A DNA stretch of 64,000 bases, taken from the NCBI GenBank assembly GCA_011316305.1, contig SAUG01000074.1, positions 1-64,000 on the forward strand, written 5' to 3'. Shown here in pieces: positions 12,037-22,880 of this stretch; position 1 is the stretch's first letter; the number at the start of each line of letters is the position of its first letter. The stretch comes from Rusavskia elegans (Eukaryota; Ascomycota; Lecanoromycetes; Teloschistales; Teloschistaceae). Position numbers and translations under genes: made by a program. The notes beneath the pieces are model-generated. The model did no database searches and had not been told where the DNA came from. It worked only from the letters and a program-made list of their open reading frames with translations.

Positions 12037-12433
12037 AAGAAAATCCGGCCTGCCAAGAAAAGGGCTAGCCCTAAATCACCTGAAACAATCGACCTGTCGG
12101 TCACGCCTTCTATTACTCAAGGTAAACGGAAGCTATCGATCTACGTTACCAGCACCTTGTATTATATTAGCAGAGAGCTCGCTGCTAAGTTTTACCCAAA
12201 GCATAGAGGTATAATAGTCGACTTCCTCGGTCGATCAGCAAGAGAACCGGGCATCAAACGAGAAGGAGTGACTGGCGTTCTACAGGAGATACGAAGCGGG
12301 ACTGGAGTACTGTGCTGTTGACCGTGTAAGGGGAAATGAGATCCCGAGCATCATCGGCTTCGGACACCTTCCTCTGCCAACACGGCCTATGTCGCCCTTC
12401 CAGGTACTGGAACGACTATGGTGTGATGACTGA
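12037..12433 (+). pseudogene. protein-kinase-like N-lobe relic (tentative)
   Basis: Two overlapping plus-strand frames each look protein-like. The first (12037-12321) contains LSIYVTSTLYYISRELAAKFYP, whose AAKFYP suits a VAxK-type ATP-binding lysine strand. The second (12272-12433) contains RRYEAGLEYCAVDRVRGNEI then PSIIGFGHL, which recalls the alphaC-to-beta4 stretch of fungal kinase-like proteins (E...Y..L..QG..IP...G). A TGA at 12269-12271 precedes the second block. No HRD or DFG motifs follow before the frame closes, so this is at most a fragment. Family assignment is weak. Confidence 0.3.
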
Positions 12434-13012
12434 GGCCACAAGTCACTGTTCCACGAAGAGCCAGATACCCTGAACTTACCAAGCGAATCGCTTATTTATG
12501 TAATACAAACCTCTTTCCAGAGTCTCGAAAACGCTCAGGCCATACTCATCCGTCCATCCGCTGAATCATTCTGCGAAACCTCCAAGAAAAAGTTCATCAG
12601 TGAAGAAATATATAAGGTCTTAACCCTAGCTACACCCTCAGGAATGTGATAGAGTTATTGAAAAAATTAGAGTTCTTAGCATGAGTATTGGCTTCTCCCA
12701 CTCGATCATACGAGTAAAAAGATTCCGAAATCAGACGGTATAGAAGGAGTTGGTGGCAAGAAAGGAACGCAATGTTGGAAATGCTTGAATTTTGTGGGAG
12801 GGAAGGAGGTATGAAGAAGATCATTGCTACGTCCTCGTGACTTGATTGATTTGTCAAGTCAAGAAGTTCTATCTCCCAGCTCCGGTTTTTACCTGCGCCT
12901 AACAATCGATCTGCAATATTGAAGTTCAGAACACATCATTTCTTACTTCTTTTTTCCATCTCCTCCGACTCACTCTGCCACTTAATACGCGACTTTGTCA
13001 CCATCCCAACCT
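12434..13012. other. intergenic, nothing recognised
   Basis: About 580 bp downstream of the convergent gene ending at 13013. A minus-strand open frame (12630-12905) has no recognisable features and looks like chance. Confidence 0.4.
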
Positions 13013-14291
13013 TCACGTCTGCAAGGGTTTGACCGCGGACGTGATTACCGGCGTTGCCGCTCTCACCATCTCCCTCTTCGTCAAAGTAATGGGCGGAAAT
13101 ACGGGCAGCGGTGGCAACGAAGGCGGCAGGTCGGGTGGTTGGGGTCCACTAGCCGGTGGCGCCATATCCCACAGCATACGATACCCTTGATTCGGCGGGT
13201 CCGTCTCACTCGCCCAAATCCTCACACTAATCTTCCGCTTCCCTAAATCCCTAGCGCGGTCCGCCATGATATATGCCGTCGCAAGCCCATTCGGCGTCCC
13301 CAGTAACGCTTGACCTTCCTCGGTTTCGATGTCGAAGCTCACTCCAGGCCAAGTGACGGGTTTCCTTGTGGGGCCTCGTGCGAAAACGTCGTTCATGATG
13401 CCGCGCGTGTCGTCGTTGACGATCAGGTCGCGGCCGATGTAGCGAAGATCGTTGGGGTTTGGGGTGACGGTTTTCCAGACGGTCCACATGACGTCCGATT
13501 GGCGGTTGAGCGGGGGGACGCGTTTTTCGAGGGCGGCGGGCTTGAGCTTGAGGTCTTGAAGCATGAATTTGGGGCTTCGGCTGTCGGAGGAAATGATAGC
13601 GTGCCATTTGGGGATGTAGTAGCACTCATAGTGTGCCAGATGGTTATCCTTGAGCGGGATTGCCTGTGTAGAGAGGATAGCTAATCAGTGATTGCCTGTG
13701 CCATAAGCGACTACTATTGTGCAATGAAACTTCGCTTACATCCTGCTTTTTCCCAGCTGAATTGATGAAGGCTTTATCTTGAATCAGATTGACGCCGGAT
13801 GTTTCTTGGAAAGTTGGGATCCTCTCGCCGATATCAGGGAAGACGTTTTTTCCGATTGCCTTGAAAGCTTCTTCGAAGCCAATAGGAATCAATCGAGTGA
13901 GAGGCTCCCTAGTCCAGCCATTTTTGATACCGTCCTCACCATACTCTTTGCCAGGAGCGCGTGAACCATCCAAAGCATCCTGGATGACTTGGTAATATAG
14001 CTTACGTCCCGTGCACACTGCTGTATCGAAGGTCAGGGTCCGCGCGCGTTTGTTGATGACATGCGATAGAAGAGTATCTGACAGGTTGAACTGGTCATCG
14101 TGGATACCGAGAAGTTTGGCAGCGATTGTAGCGGATGAAGAATCCAGGGGAGAGGGATCGGTATTCTCAGTCAGAGGCTGACGTTTGGCCAAGTGAGTAG
14201 TAGTTCCATGGTTCCAGGTCGAGAGTAGGATAGCAGAAAAGAGGAGCACGAGGAACGCTCCAAAGCTGCGATGAATTGGGATGAGGTGCAT
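13013..14291 (-). CDS. unknown protein with N-terminal signal anchor, 2 exons
   Basis: Exon 1 (13740-14291) and exon 2 (13013-13663) are separated by a 76-nt intron (GTAAGC donor, CTACACAG acceptor) and give 400 aa. The family is not recognised. The N terminus MHLIPIHRSFGAFLVLLF has a hydrophobic stretch (residues 10-25) that could be a signal peptide or a type II anchor, so the protein probably faces the secretory lumen or outside. The remainder is globular, with two Cys near the C-terminal domain start (HYECYYIPKWH) and a Pro-rich segment near the end (PPDLPPSLPPLPVFPP). An upstream in-frame ATG at 14408 would add 39 residues and bury the hydrophobic segment, so 14291 is preferred. The gene appears intact. 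Confidence 0.7.
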
Positions 14292-15331
14292 CTTGATGGC
14301 TTCGACGCGCAAGACTGCAAGAAGATTTTCGTATTTTTGGGTAGTCGCAGCTTTCAACTCAGTGCATTCAATGAGCGTTCGCAGAGTACTTGACGGATTG
14401 GAAGGCACTTCAGCTCAAACCATATGTGGTGAGAATTCAGGATGATGCTAACAGTGAAGAAGGTAATCGTCATTCCATAGCTGTTGACTGACAAGTGAAG
14501 ACTTCCCACAAATAAAGTTGACTCGGTCAACATACCCACAAATTGCTATGAAATGAGTTTTTTTGATCTTTGTAATTGACAATCGAAAACCATAAGAAAG
14601 ACAGGAGTGAAGAGAGTCATCATGGTTGAAACTCCCGGATCGCAGAGTTAGAGGCCAGCAGGCTGTACTATAGTCGGTGTACACTTCATTAGAAGGTCTG
14701 TTCCGTTCAACAACATCGGCAACCTGGTAGGAGGAGTCTAAGCCTCGCACTCTCTTGCTTTCCTGCCAGCAAATTTGTTCAACGTCCGGTTTTTAATACG
14801 CCTATCGATGCTAAGACGCAGGTAGTAAGGCGCAGACTTCATTCTTGTTCAAAGATTGCCTGCTCGGCTGCGGTCGACGATGGTAAGGTTCTGTGTGTTG
14901 AATGGAATAGAACATGGGAAGAACATTCCCCGCTAAAGACACCGGTGCTCAATTTCTTCAAAGGTAAGAATAACATGTATGGGGATCGGTTAGGGGGATA
15001 TTTGGCCTTGCAATCATGGCCTTAGCCGAAGTCAAGGGAATGGCCCTAAATGCCGGTTCTTGCGACGGAGAAGGCCTTGACCTGGTAGTTCGATTGTTCA
15101 CTGATGGAAATTGTTTGTCAGATGCGCCTCGTTCGAGGATACTATCTCGCGTTAGACGTCTCAGCTTGACTGTGCAACGAGAGCGTTGGTGAGAGTCGGA
15201 TCATTATTCTAAGTGGTCGAAGTTGCAAATTCGCCTGGTGGTGGGCTCCGATCTTCATGATACACGGTCCACACATGGTGAGCAGTGGCTGTCGACAGAG
15301 CCAACCGAAGAGGAATGCGTTCTTGGGCATG
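14292..15331. other. intergenic, nothing recognised
   Basis: About 1 kb of ordinary composition with only short random open frames. It includes the promoter side of the gene starting at 14291 on the minus strand. Confidence 0.4.
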
Positions 15332-15703
15332 TTACCCTCCACCTTTTTCATAAGATATTAGCAACGATCCACATGCTATTGAACACCTCACTATTCGATG
15401 TGAGCCTCGGGCTTTATGTTTCCAAATCTGTAGCTCGGGGGGAATAGTACAATGAGGTTCAGACTCCATGATCGATTGATGAACCCAAATGGGTCTAATA
15501 GCATATTCTGCTCTTTCCATGAGATCTTGCCCGATTAGAGGGCTCACTGAGTTTAATTCTTGCTGGCATATATCCCTTGATTCAATGATTGCCACCGTAA
15601 CGTCCCTAAGCACCCTGACCTCGAGTCCGGCAGCTTCGAGACGATCTCCGGATCTCATGGTGGTGGCAGGATTCATTCCATATACCGTCATTTCGTCCCA
15701 CAA
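15332..15703 (-). CDS. weak hypothetical ORF, 123 aa
   Basis: Single-exon minus-strand frame. The N-terminal half (RSGDRLEAAGLEVRVLRDVT and the following IIESRDICQQELN) has protein-like composition with alternating hydrophobic and charged residues. The C-terminal third looks less natural, so the true gene could be spliced or the frame could be a relic. No family is recognised and no partner gene is nearby. Confidence 0.25.
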   Translation of the reverse strand: MWDEMTVYGMNPATTMRSGDRLEAAGLEVRVLRDVTVAIIESRDICQQELNSVSPLIGQDLMERAEYAIRPIWVHQSIMESEPHCTIPPELQIWKHKARGSHRIVRCSIACGSLLISYEKGGG

Positions 15704-16314
15704 AAGTATGAAATGGGAAACGCTAGAGTGGATTTAAGGAGTAGAAGGAAATGTTGTCTCAACTGAGTAGGGTAAGGATATGGACTGGCTGCAGTCACAT
15801 GTATGCGCTAGACGGCCATCACTGTTACATCGTCAACGAATAAGGATTCGATACACTCACGAGAAATGCGGACATAAGTCAAGCAGCTGGAAGGCTTTCC
15901 CTCCTGGCAGGCTTTCCCTCCTGGCCTATATCTTACCTCCATCGCCACCGTACGCCAAGCCGTGAATCGCAAATCTGCTCATTCATATTCCCTCATATAA
16001 CCGCACGCTAGCTTACCACAAGGGGAGTTTTAAAATTTTCGCTCCTGTCGTATATGACTGCTCTGTCAAATCCCCTCTTACTACTGCACGCTAGCCTTCT
16101 GCATAACATTTGTCAAGGTTTTCCCGTATTTCCCACGCTCAAGATTTCTCGCTTGGGGTATATAAGAAAGCATTTATCCCCAAGGGCCTCTGTAAGTTCA
16201 TTACTTTCGAAAAAACGCAATCACGCCACAGCCTTCTCAGTCCAACCTAGTCAAGACCACAACATAAACAGCTGTATTCAAAGATCTTACTCTATCATCA
16301 ACATCATCGGCAAG
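15704..16314. other. intergenic, promoter region of the small TM-protein gene
   Basis: No gene is seen. Two adjacent copies of GGCTTTCCCTCCTGGC occur at about 15893-15924. The 3' part carries a TATA element (separate entry). Confidence 0.4.
16159..16166 (+). promoter_or_regulatory. TATA box candidate
   Basis: TATATAAG lies about 150 bp before the ATG at 16315, in a GC-neutral context, at a plausible distance given a typical fungal 5' leader. It supports the reality of the small gene downstream. Confidence 0.45.
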
Positions 16315-16699
16315 ATGGGACATGTATTACAGACCTTTGATACATTACACTCAAGTTCCTTCAGAGCTGACATTACTTCATAGCGTTTCTCGTGCTTTCT
16401 CCGAAACGAGCGGTGCAGCAAGCACAAGCGCGATCTCGGGCAATATAGTCCTGGGGTCTCGAAGGAGACTGATTGGCAGAATATCCTCCTGGTACGTGAC
16501 TGACATCCTTCCAGTGATCGATTGGATGAGGGTATCGGTGGGTACAGTAGCTAACATGGATGGCGTCTAGATCGTCATTTGCGCTGTCGTCATCAGCATC
16601 ATGCTGGGCGTTTTTGGATATTGCCTCGCAGTGAAAGCCAAGAAGAGGCGGGCAAAAGCCCTTCAAATGAGCAAGACGTCCGCCGATGGGGACGTCTGA
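16315..16699 (+). CDS. 81-aa single-pass membrane protein, 3 exons
   Basis: Recovered by splicing, because no single frame covers it. A 9-nt first exon (MGH, 16315-16323, good context CAAGATGG) is followed by a 60-nt intron (GCTGACAT branch, TTCATAG acceptor). Exon 2 is 16384-16491, then a 79-nt intron (GTACGT donor, GCTAAC branch, GTCTAG acceptor), then exon 3 at 16571-16699. All joins are phase 0. Exon 2 is polar and Cys/Lys-rich. Exon 3 opens with a strong TM helix (IVICAVVISIMLGVFGYCLA) followed by a Lys/Arg-rich stop-transfer and a short tail. The family is not recognised; it may be a small regulatory or stress membrane peptide. The first exon is the least certain part. Confidence 0.5.
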
Positions 16700-17720
16700 T
16701 CAGTCCACGACTCTGAACTATGAGGTAATTGCGTCGAGCTGTCCTTTTGGTGTTCGCAGGTGTGGAGTATCACGATACGGATGGTGAAAAAGCAGCCGAA
16801 TTGTGGACTCGAAGAATCTCGTTGCTGTTTGGGGATTTTTTGGCTGTGCATGGTGTTCAGGACTAGGTGTGCTAGCCGCCAGGAGGAGAGAAATGTATAA
16901 GATTGGTATATAGGATTGTCTGGAATGTCGCCAGAGTGTGATAGTTCTTACCAGATCTTACCGGAGCTTTCCTCTCACCTTGCATAGACTTTCTGTTACA
17001 GTAATCGTTGTACTCTAGATATGGCCTGTTGTTGCTGATCTCCTGATCTCTGCACTCTGCACTCTGCAGTTTGCATTGCCAAGCCTTCAGCCATGCGCTC
17101 GGCCGGACTTGCCGCCGCCGGCTAAAAGGGCGCTAAATTCACCGGATGTTTCCCCGCAAAATCCAACGCTCCTCAAACTTTATCCATCTAGAGTACTTTA
17201 TTATGCCAGTTCAACCTCTATGGGGGCAGTATGATTCCGTGGCCACGTTCCAGAACTGTCTTACAGCCCCATTCGGTACAGATTCCAGACGCTTCAGATC
17301 ACCATCTTTACGATCCTGCCTCGGAATGGCGCTCGATCCCTTCAAGTTCCCTCGGTCTTCTGTTTGTGGTTTACGCTTCGCTCCCAGTCAGACCTACTCG
17401 ATCTTTTGTCCGGTATAACGGGCGACAGACTACTTGACATCCGAAATGTGGAGTCCTTCTACCGCTGCAGCATCTTCAATTCGCCCTGACTTGACCCTGC
17501 ATTTGCCTCTACCCCTCCTTCGCAGCATGTGGGGTCGACTGCAGCAGAGCCAGCCTTGGACATGACGGTGTTGAAAGGTCCATAAAGTTATTGGGCTGCT
17601 TCCTGTCCTATTGCCAGCTTCGTTCCATCGAACATCTACTCGGTCTCCCACAGGTCCATCAAGCCATTTATCAACTCTTTTCCGTCTCACCCCTTGAGCT
17701 TTTCCATTGTTAACCTCATC
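16700..17720. other. intergenic, promoter side of alcohol dehydrogenase gene
   Basis: About 1 kb without a gene. A short direct repeat TCTGCACTCTGCACTCTGCA lies near 17050. Plus- and minus-strand open frames up to 90 codons show no protein-like features. Confidence 0.4.
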
Positions 17721-19021
17721 ATGGCTTCAGATATTCCCGAGAAGCAATGGGCAATGGTCATCGAGAAGACCGGAGGCCCCGTCGATTACAAGGAGATCTC
17801 AGGTAGACCACTTGAACTCTACTTTGACTGCATAGCATCTGACCCACGACTACAGTCCCAAAGCCCGGTCCGGATGAAGTCCTCGTCAACATCAAGTACT
17901 CCGGCGTCTGCCACACGGATCTTCACGCCGTCAACGGTGACTGGCCTCTCCCTACAAAGCTTCCCCTTGTCGGTGGTCACGAAGGCGCTGGTTTGGTCGT
18001 TGCCAGGGGTGATCTTGTGACCGACGTTGAGATTGGCGACCACGCAGGCATCAAGGTACCAATGACCATCCTTATTCACATCATCGCCTCTACTCATGTT
18101 TTTCCCCATACAGTGGCTCAATGGATCCTGCCTCTCCTGCAGCTTTTGCATGCAAGGCGACGAACCCCTCTGCCCCAAGGCCCTTCTCTCAGGCTATACT
18201 GTCGATGGCACTTTCCAGCAGTACGCCATCGGCAAAGCCGCCCATGTCGCCCGCATTCCCAAAGAAGTCCCTCTTGACGGTGTTGCCCCCGTGCTTTGTG
18301 CTGGCATAACCGTCTATAAAGGTCTGAAGGAGTCTGGCGCTCGCCCCGGTGAAACGGTCGCCATTGTCGGTGCTGGAGGAGGACTGGGCTCGTTAGCATG
18401 CCAGTATGCCAAGGCGATGGGGTTACGGGTAATTGCTATCGATGCAGGGGACGAGAAGAAGAAGATGTGCATCGAGCAGCTGGGTGCCTCGTCTTTCTGC
18501 GACTTCTCCACGAGCGAGAATTTGGTCAAGGATGTACAGGCAGCGACCGAAGATGGCACCGGACCGCATGCCGTGCTTCTCGTCGCTGTCAACGAGAAAC
18601 CGTTCCAGCAAGCTGCCGAGGTGAGACAGTTTCCTTCTCAAGCCTTCAGTACCAATGGATGGGCAAACAGCTAATGTGTATTACAGTATGTTCGACCCCG
18701 TGGCACTGTCGTCGCCATTGGCCTCCCTGCCGGTGCCTTTCTCAAGGCACCCGTCTTCGAAACCGTGATTGGGATGAAAACCATCAAGGGTTCCTACGTC
18801 GGCAACCGAAAAGACACAACGGAGGCTCTAGATTTCTTCAAGAGGGGTCTGATCAATTCACCTTTCAAGACGATTGGCATGAGCGAGCTGCAGAAAGTCT
18901 ACGATATGATGCGTGAGTAACTCCTTGTTCGTTTCTGCTGCATAGAGGTGAAACAAGGCTAATCCTGTTTGCAGACGAGGGTAAGATTGCAGGAAGATAC
19001 GTCGTCGATACAAGCAAGTAA
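17721..19021 (+). CDS. zinc-dependent alcohol dehydrogenase (ADH1-type), 5 exons
   Basis: Medium-chain NAD-dependent alcohol dehydrogenase, probably cytosolic, interconverting alcohols and aldehydes. Exons 17721-17802, 17856-18055, 18114-18620, 18687-18912 and 18975-19021 join in frame to give 353 aa, close to the 348-352 aa of fungal ADH1. Catalytic zinc ligands are visible in GVCHTD and GGHEGAG, with the third Cys in [13 protein letters not shown]. The structural-zinc lobe is [15 protein letters not shown]. The NAD-binding motif is GAGGGLG, followed by an acidic residue ([10 protein letters not shown]) that favours NAD over NADP. The C-terminal [11 protein letters not shown] is typical. All five exons look intact. 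It could serve fermentation or a local pathway, but proximity to the P450 and FAD gene (over 10 kb) is only suggestive. Confidence 0.93.
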
Positions 19022-19782
19022 AAAAAGGCAATACCTGTGATACACAGCCGCCGACGTGCATCAGTCAGTCGTCGAAGGATGGGTTCAGATTTGGGGAACT
19101 CTTCCTGTATGATATTCTGTGTCACTAGCCTATAGGTCTTTCATCACAACCAACCAGAAATTTGCAAGATGATGTTTGTGAGTTTGACATTTCGCTTTTT
19201 GCAATCTCCGTCTCAGTTGCTGTTGAGTAACGGCTTTGCCCCTCGTGCATCCTTCGAGAATCCTTCGTGGCTGCAGATTATGAGGGATACACTAAGTGCA
19301 GCCTTTTAGCCACATGCCTAAACATCGCAGGAAGCAGGGTTCCTTTCCAGCACTCGTGAAGTTGATTTTCGCTGGGCAGGCATCCACCCATAGCGGTCTT
19401 GCCCCTGAGTCTCCCGCCAGGCATCGGCCCCATTATTCATTTTCTGATACACCCAGAGGTGGCCACACAGACACACACCTGCACACAGCCTCGACAGCCT
19501 CCACCAGTCCGACCGTCAGGCTACAACTTACTTTACCAAGCCCAACACCGCATCCATGCCACATAGGATTCAGCCTCCGTGCCCTTCACCCATTATGATA
19601 AACTCCTCCAATCTCGATCGTACGTCGCTCATGTACTCCGATCTTGATTCCCCGCTTCACCCGTCTTCATCGGTCAGCTGGCCATCAGGTTGGAACCAGA
19701 ATTCGAGACTTGAAGGCCTGCACACCGTACATCCTCAGTGCTACGGCTATCCAGAACCCGAGGCCTATCTCGAAGCAACACA
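19022..19782. other. intergenic, possible unrecognised 5' exon of the Kelch gene
   Basis: No clear gene. The downstream Kelch-type protein lacks a signal peptide in the chosen model, so an upstream exon encoding one may lie here. I could not find a hydrophobic leader with a matching donor. Confidence 0.35.
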
Positions 19783-21695
19783 ATGGGTCTCAATCGCCAT
19801 ACTTGGGTCTCCAAGAGCGCCCCCAATGTGCCATCCGTTCAGAACTTTCTGAGACGCAATTACCATGCATCTGTTGCCCTTGGCGACTTCGTCTACATCG
19901 ATGGTGGAGAAGTTCAGCAACTACCGGCTGTCAATGGAGGTCCAACCGGAAAACTACGTATGCGCCATCGTCCGAGGTGCAAAGCGTCGCCTGCTGACGT
20001 CCAATTTAGTCAATGTCACCCTCGCCGTTGATATGAGAAAGTCCTGGACCAACGACACTGTCACATTCAACTCCATCCCCAAAAATGGTGCTCCAAGTCT
20101 GAACGGAGAGGTCCTTTGGCCCAGCACCGACAATCAGACCTTCTTCGCTTTCGGAGGGGAAATCAGTTACTGGGATCTGGGAGCTGAGGTCCCAGAGGTG
20201 TCTTGCTGGCAGTTCACAGCCGACGGTATTGGAGGAGGCTCTTGGGCCATCTTCAAGCCCGTCGATCAGTCGATATTCCACGGTTTAACCCGGCCTGGAT
20301 ACGCGAGTGGGGCGACAGTGGACAATACAGGCTTCATGTTTGGTGGCCATGCGAGCCACAGATCCTCACCGCAAACATCGCAACTCCGGGAAGATGTTCC
20401 CATCCCAGGCATTGTGTCATTCAATATCACCTCGACTCTTTGGCAAAATGACACACTCCGGCGGCCGAATATGCAAGACCTGAATGCACCACAGGGTATG
20501 CTCGCCAGTGTAGATTCGTTTGGAACCGATGGGCTACTTGTCCAAGCGTAGGTTTTCTCTGCTTCCGCTGCTGCAGTGGCGTACATATTTACCAGGCGAA
20601 CAGGGGACTGACATCGGATGCCTACAACCTTCCCCCTTTCAATAACATCACTATATACGATCCCAGTGAGAAGACATGGCTTTCTCAGACGGCGACTGGG
20701 CAAGTCCCTTCTGGAAGATCCACAGCCTGTACCGTTGGTGTCAAAGGTGACAATGGGACCTACGAAATGTCAGTATGAAGCCTTTCGCTCATTCATACGT
20801 TAGCTGAAAACCTTGTGCCTGCAGATTTCTATACGGAGGTCAAAACATCGTCGGTATCACCGGTAATATCTCCTTAACCCAGTATAGAGAAAATGTCGCC
20901 ATGGACGAAGTTTATGTGCTCTCGCTGCCCGCTTTTGCATGGTTCAAGGCAGATTACCCAGCTCGGCAAACCCGCGTCGGCCAGACCTGCCATCTCGTTG
21001 GCAATCGGCAAATGCTTTCAATCGGCGGTCGCGATCCGACGGTTAGGTACAACGATACCACGAGCGCCGATCCATTTTTGCAGAGTCTGGGGATATTCGA
21101 TCTTACTACCTTGCAATGGAGTGACGGATACAACGCCGATGCAGAGCCATACGAAAGTCCCACCGTGGTAAAAGCATGGTATGCGGCAAATGGACCATCA
21201 ACTCGGACTTGGGATAGTCCCGCAGTTCAAAGGTTGTTTCTTCAAGAGGCAAGTAGCACAGGAGGAACTGGCACATCTCTCTCTTCACCAGAAAGGCCAG
21301 GAGGAACGGGCACATCTACCTCTTCACCAGAAAAGTCCGGCTCCTCCTCAACTGGCGCTATCGTGGGAGGTGTTGTCGGCGGCATAGCTGCCTTGTGCCT
21401 CCCAATTGGTCTTGTCTGGTGGCTTCGTCGGCGAAAACGCAGGGCCAGTGACGGTATCGGCAAAGATCTAACACCGGAGCAACAAACGCACCAAGACCAC
21501 CAGCAGTCCGAGCTATCAGCGAGGGAGAAACCGTATCGGCATGAAATGCAAGATAATTATCGACCTTACGAAATGGACGGAACTCATTCTGCTGCTGAGA
21601 TGGCTGACGCATATTCCGCCGCGGAGCTCTACAGTGGTTCCCCACGTGCTGGAATGGGCACCCAGAGTCAGTCCCTACCACAGCAACAGCGATAA
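19783..21695 (+). CDS. Kelch-repeat-like protein with C-terminal TM helix
   Basis: Beta-propeller-type fungal surface protein. Exons 19783-19957, 20010-20547, 20577-20768 and 20825-21695 give about 591 aa. Blade-like motifs are visible: DFVYIDGGE, FFAFGGEISYWD, TGFMFGGHASH, NNITIYDPSEKTW, EIFLYGGQNIVG and QMLSIGGRDP. A Ser/Gly-rich linker with a short internal repeat (GGTGTS..SSPE, three times) leads to a TM helix (AIVGGVVGGIAALCLPIGLV), a basic stop-transfer (WWLRRRKRR) and a polar cytosolic tail. A type I topology would need a signal peptide, which is missing from this model, so the start may be upstream. The second intron would be only 29 nt (20548-20576), too short for normal splicing although the join restores frame; this may mark a small deletion. 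Confidence 0.7.
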
Positions 21696-21915
21696 GAGCA
21701 ACAGATCTTCGATGGTGATGGAGTGATTGGGAGTCTGAAACGACCTCTGGATGACATCATAGCACCCATGCATCGCTTACCAACCCATCAATGATGTGAT
21801 CGTTTACGAGCACCACGGCTCTCAAGCCTTGAACTTCAATCCCCATTCACTATTCACTAGGCAATACAAACAGCCTACCCACCGCCTCTATACACACACA
21901 TCCCAGGTCCTGGCC
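21696..21915. other. short spacer between Kelch-type and SDR genes
   Basis: About 220 bp, presumably the terminator of one co-directional gene and the promoter of the next. No motif stands out. Confidence 0.4.
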
Positions 21916-22880
21916 ATGTCCACCCCGTTCGCAATTATCGCTGGCGTCGGTCCAGGCACAGGTGCCGCCGTCGCTCGGAAGTTCTCCGCCGCCTACCCCG
22001 TCGCCCTTCTGGCGCGCAATCCCGCCAACTACGAAGACGCAGTCATAGATATCCAAGCCGCTGGCGGGAAAGCCATTGGCATCTCCACCGATGTATCGGA
22101 CGCGAAGAGCGTGCAAGATGCGATTGCAAAAAGCCAAAAAGAATTCGGCGATAGATGCGCCGCGGCCGTGTTCAATGTGGGTGGGAAATTCGTCCGGAAA
22201 CCGTTCTTGGACTTGAGTTTGGGGGAATTCGAGAGTGGGTGGGAGGTCAATGGGTGAGTCTTCTCAGTCTCATCCTCCAAATCTCTATATCCACAGAATT
22301 CCCTGCAACCTCTTGCTTGATTGTGACTAACTGGGTGTGGTGATTGATGTATCATAGACGAGGCGCCTTCCTCTTCTCCCAGTCCGTCCTTCCCCTGCTT
22401 CTCAAATCCACACAACAATCCACGCACCCCCCAACCCTGATCTTCACGGGCGCCACGGCCGCGATGAAAGGATCCGCCCAATTGGCCGCGTTCTCAACGG
22501 GCAAATTCGCCAAACGATCGCTCAGTCAGAGCCTGGCGAGGGAGTTTGGACCGAAGGGGGTGCATGTGGCGCACGTTAATGTGGATGGAGTGATTGATAT
22601 TGAGCGGACGAAAGAGTGGCTGAAGGATGCAGGGGAGGACGCGAAGATCAAGCCCGAGGCGGTACGTTGCATTCGCTCAAGAGCAAGCAAGAATCGGTGA
22701 GATGAATGCTAATCATGAGGACTGGTGGGATAGATTGCGGATGCGTATTGGTATTTGCACACTCAGCCCAAGACATGCTTTACACAGGAAATGGACGTGA
22801 GCGTTTGAGCTTGTGTGTTGCTTTGACACGTACGCTTACGTTTTTCTCGGCAGTTACGGCCTTGTGTTGAGAAATGGTAG
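21916..22880 (+). CDS. short-chain dehydrogenase/reductase (SDR), 4 exons
   Basis: Classical Rossmann-fold oxidoreductase. Exons 21916-22253, 22358-22661, 22734-22796 and 22854-22880 join in frame to 243 aa. The cofactor motif is AGVGPGTG at residues 8-15. A Thr/Gly turn lies at FTGAT. The usual YxxxK is FSTGK (Phe158, Lys162), so the catalytic Tyr is replaced by Phe, and no standard Ser is evident. The C-terminal FTQEMDLRPC...EKW resembles a group of uncharacterised SDRs in fungi and bacteria that also end with DLRP..EKW. The last intron (57 nt) must be removed to reach that ending, otherwise translation stops at 22808. Function unknown; it may be a non-classical reductase or a binding protein. 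Confidence 0.85.

Noticed and set aside
18118..18641. Antisense open frames over the alcohol dehydrogenase gene
   Set aside because: Shadow frames from GC3-biased coding DNA; they have no protein features of their own.
2330..22880. A complete secondary-metabolite gene cluster
   Set aside because: Oxidoreductases are present, but no PKS, NRPS, terpene synthase, DMATS, transporter or pathway regulator was found in the window.
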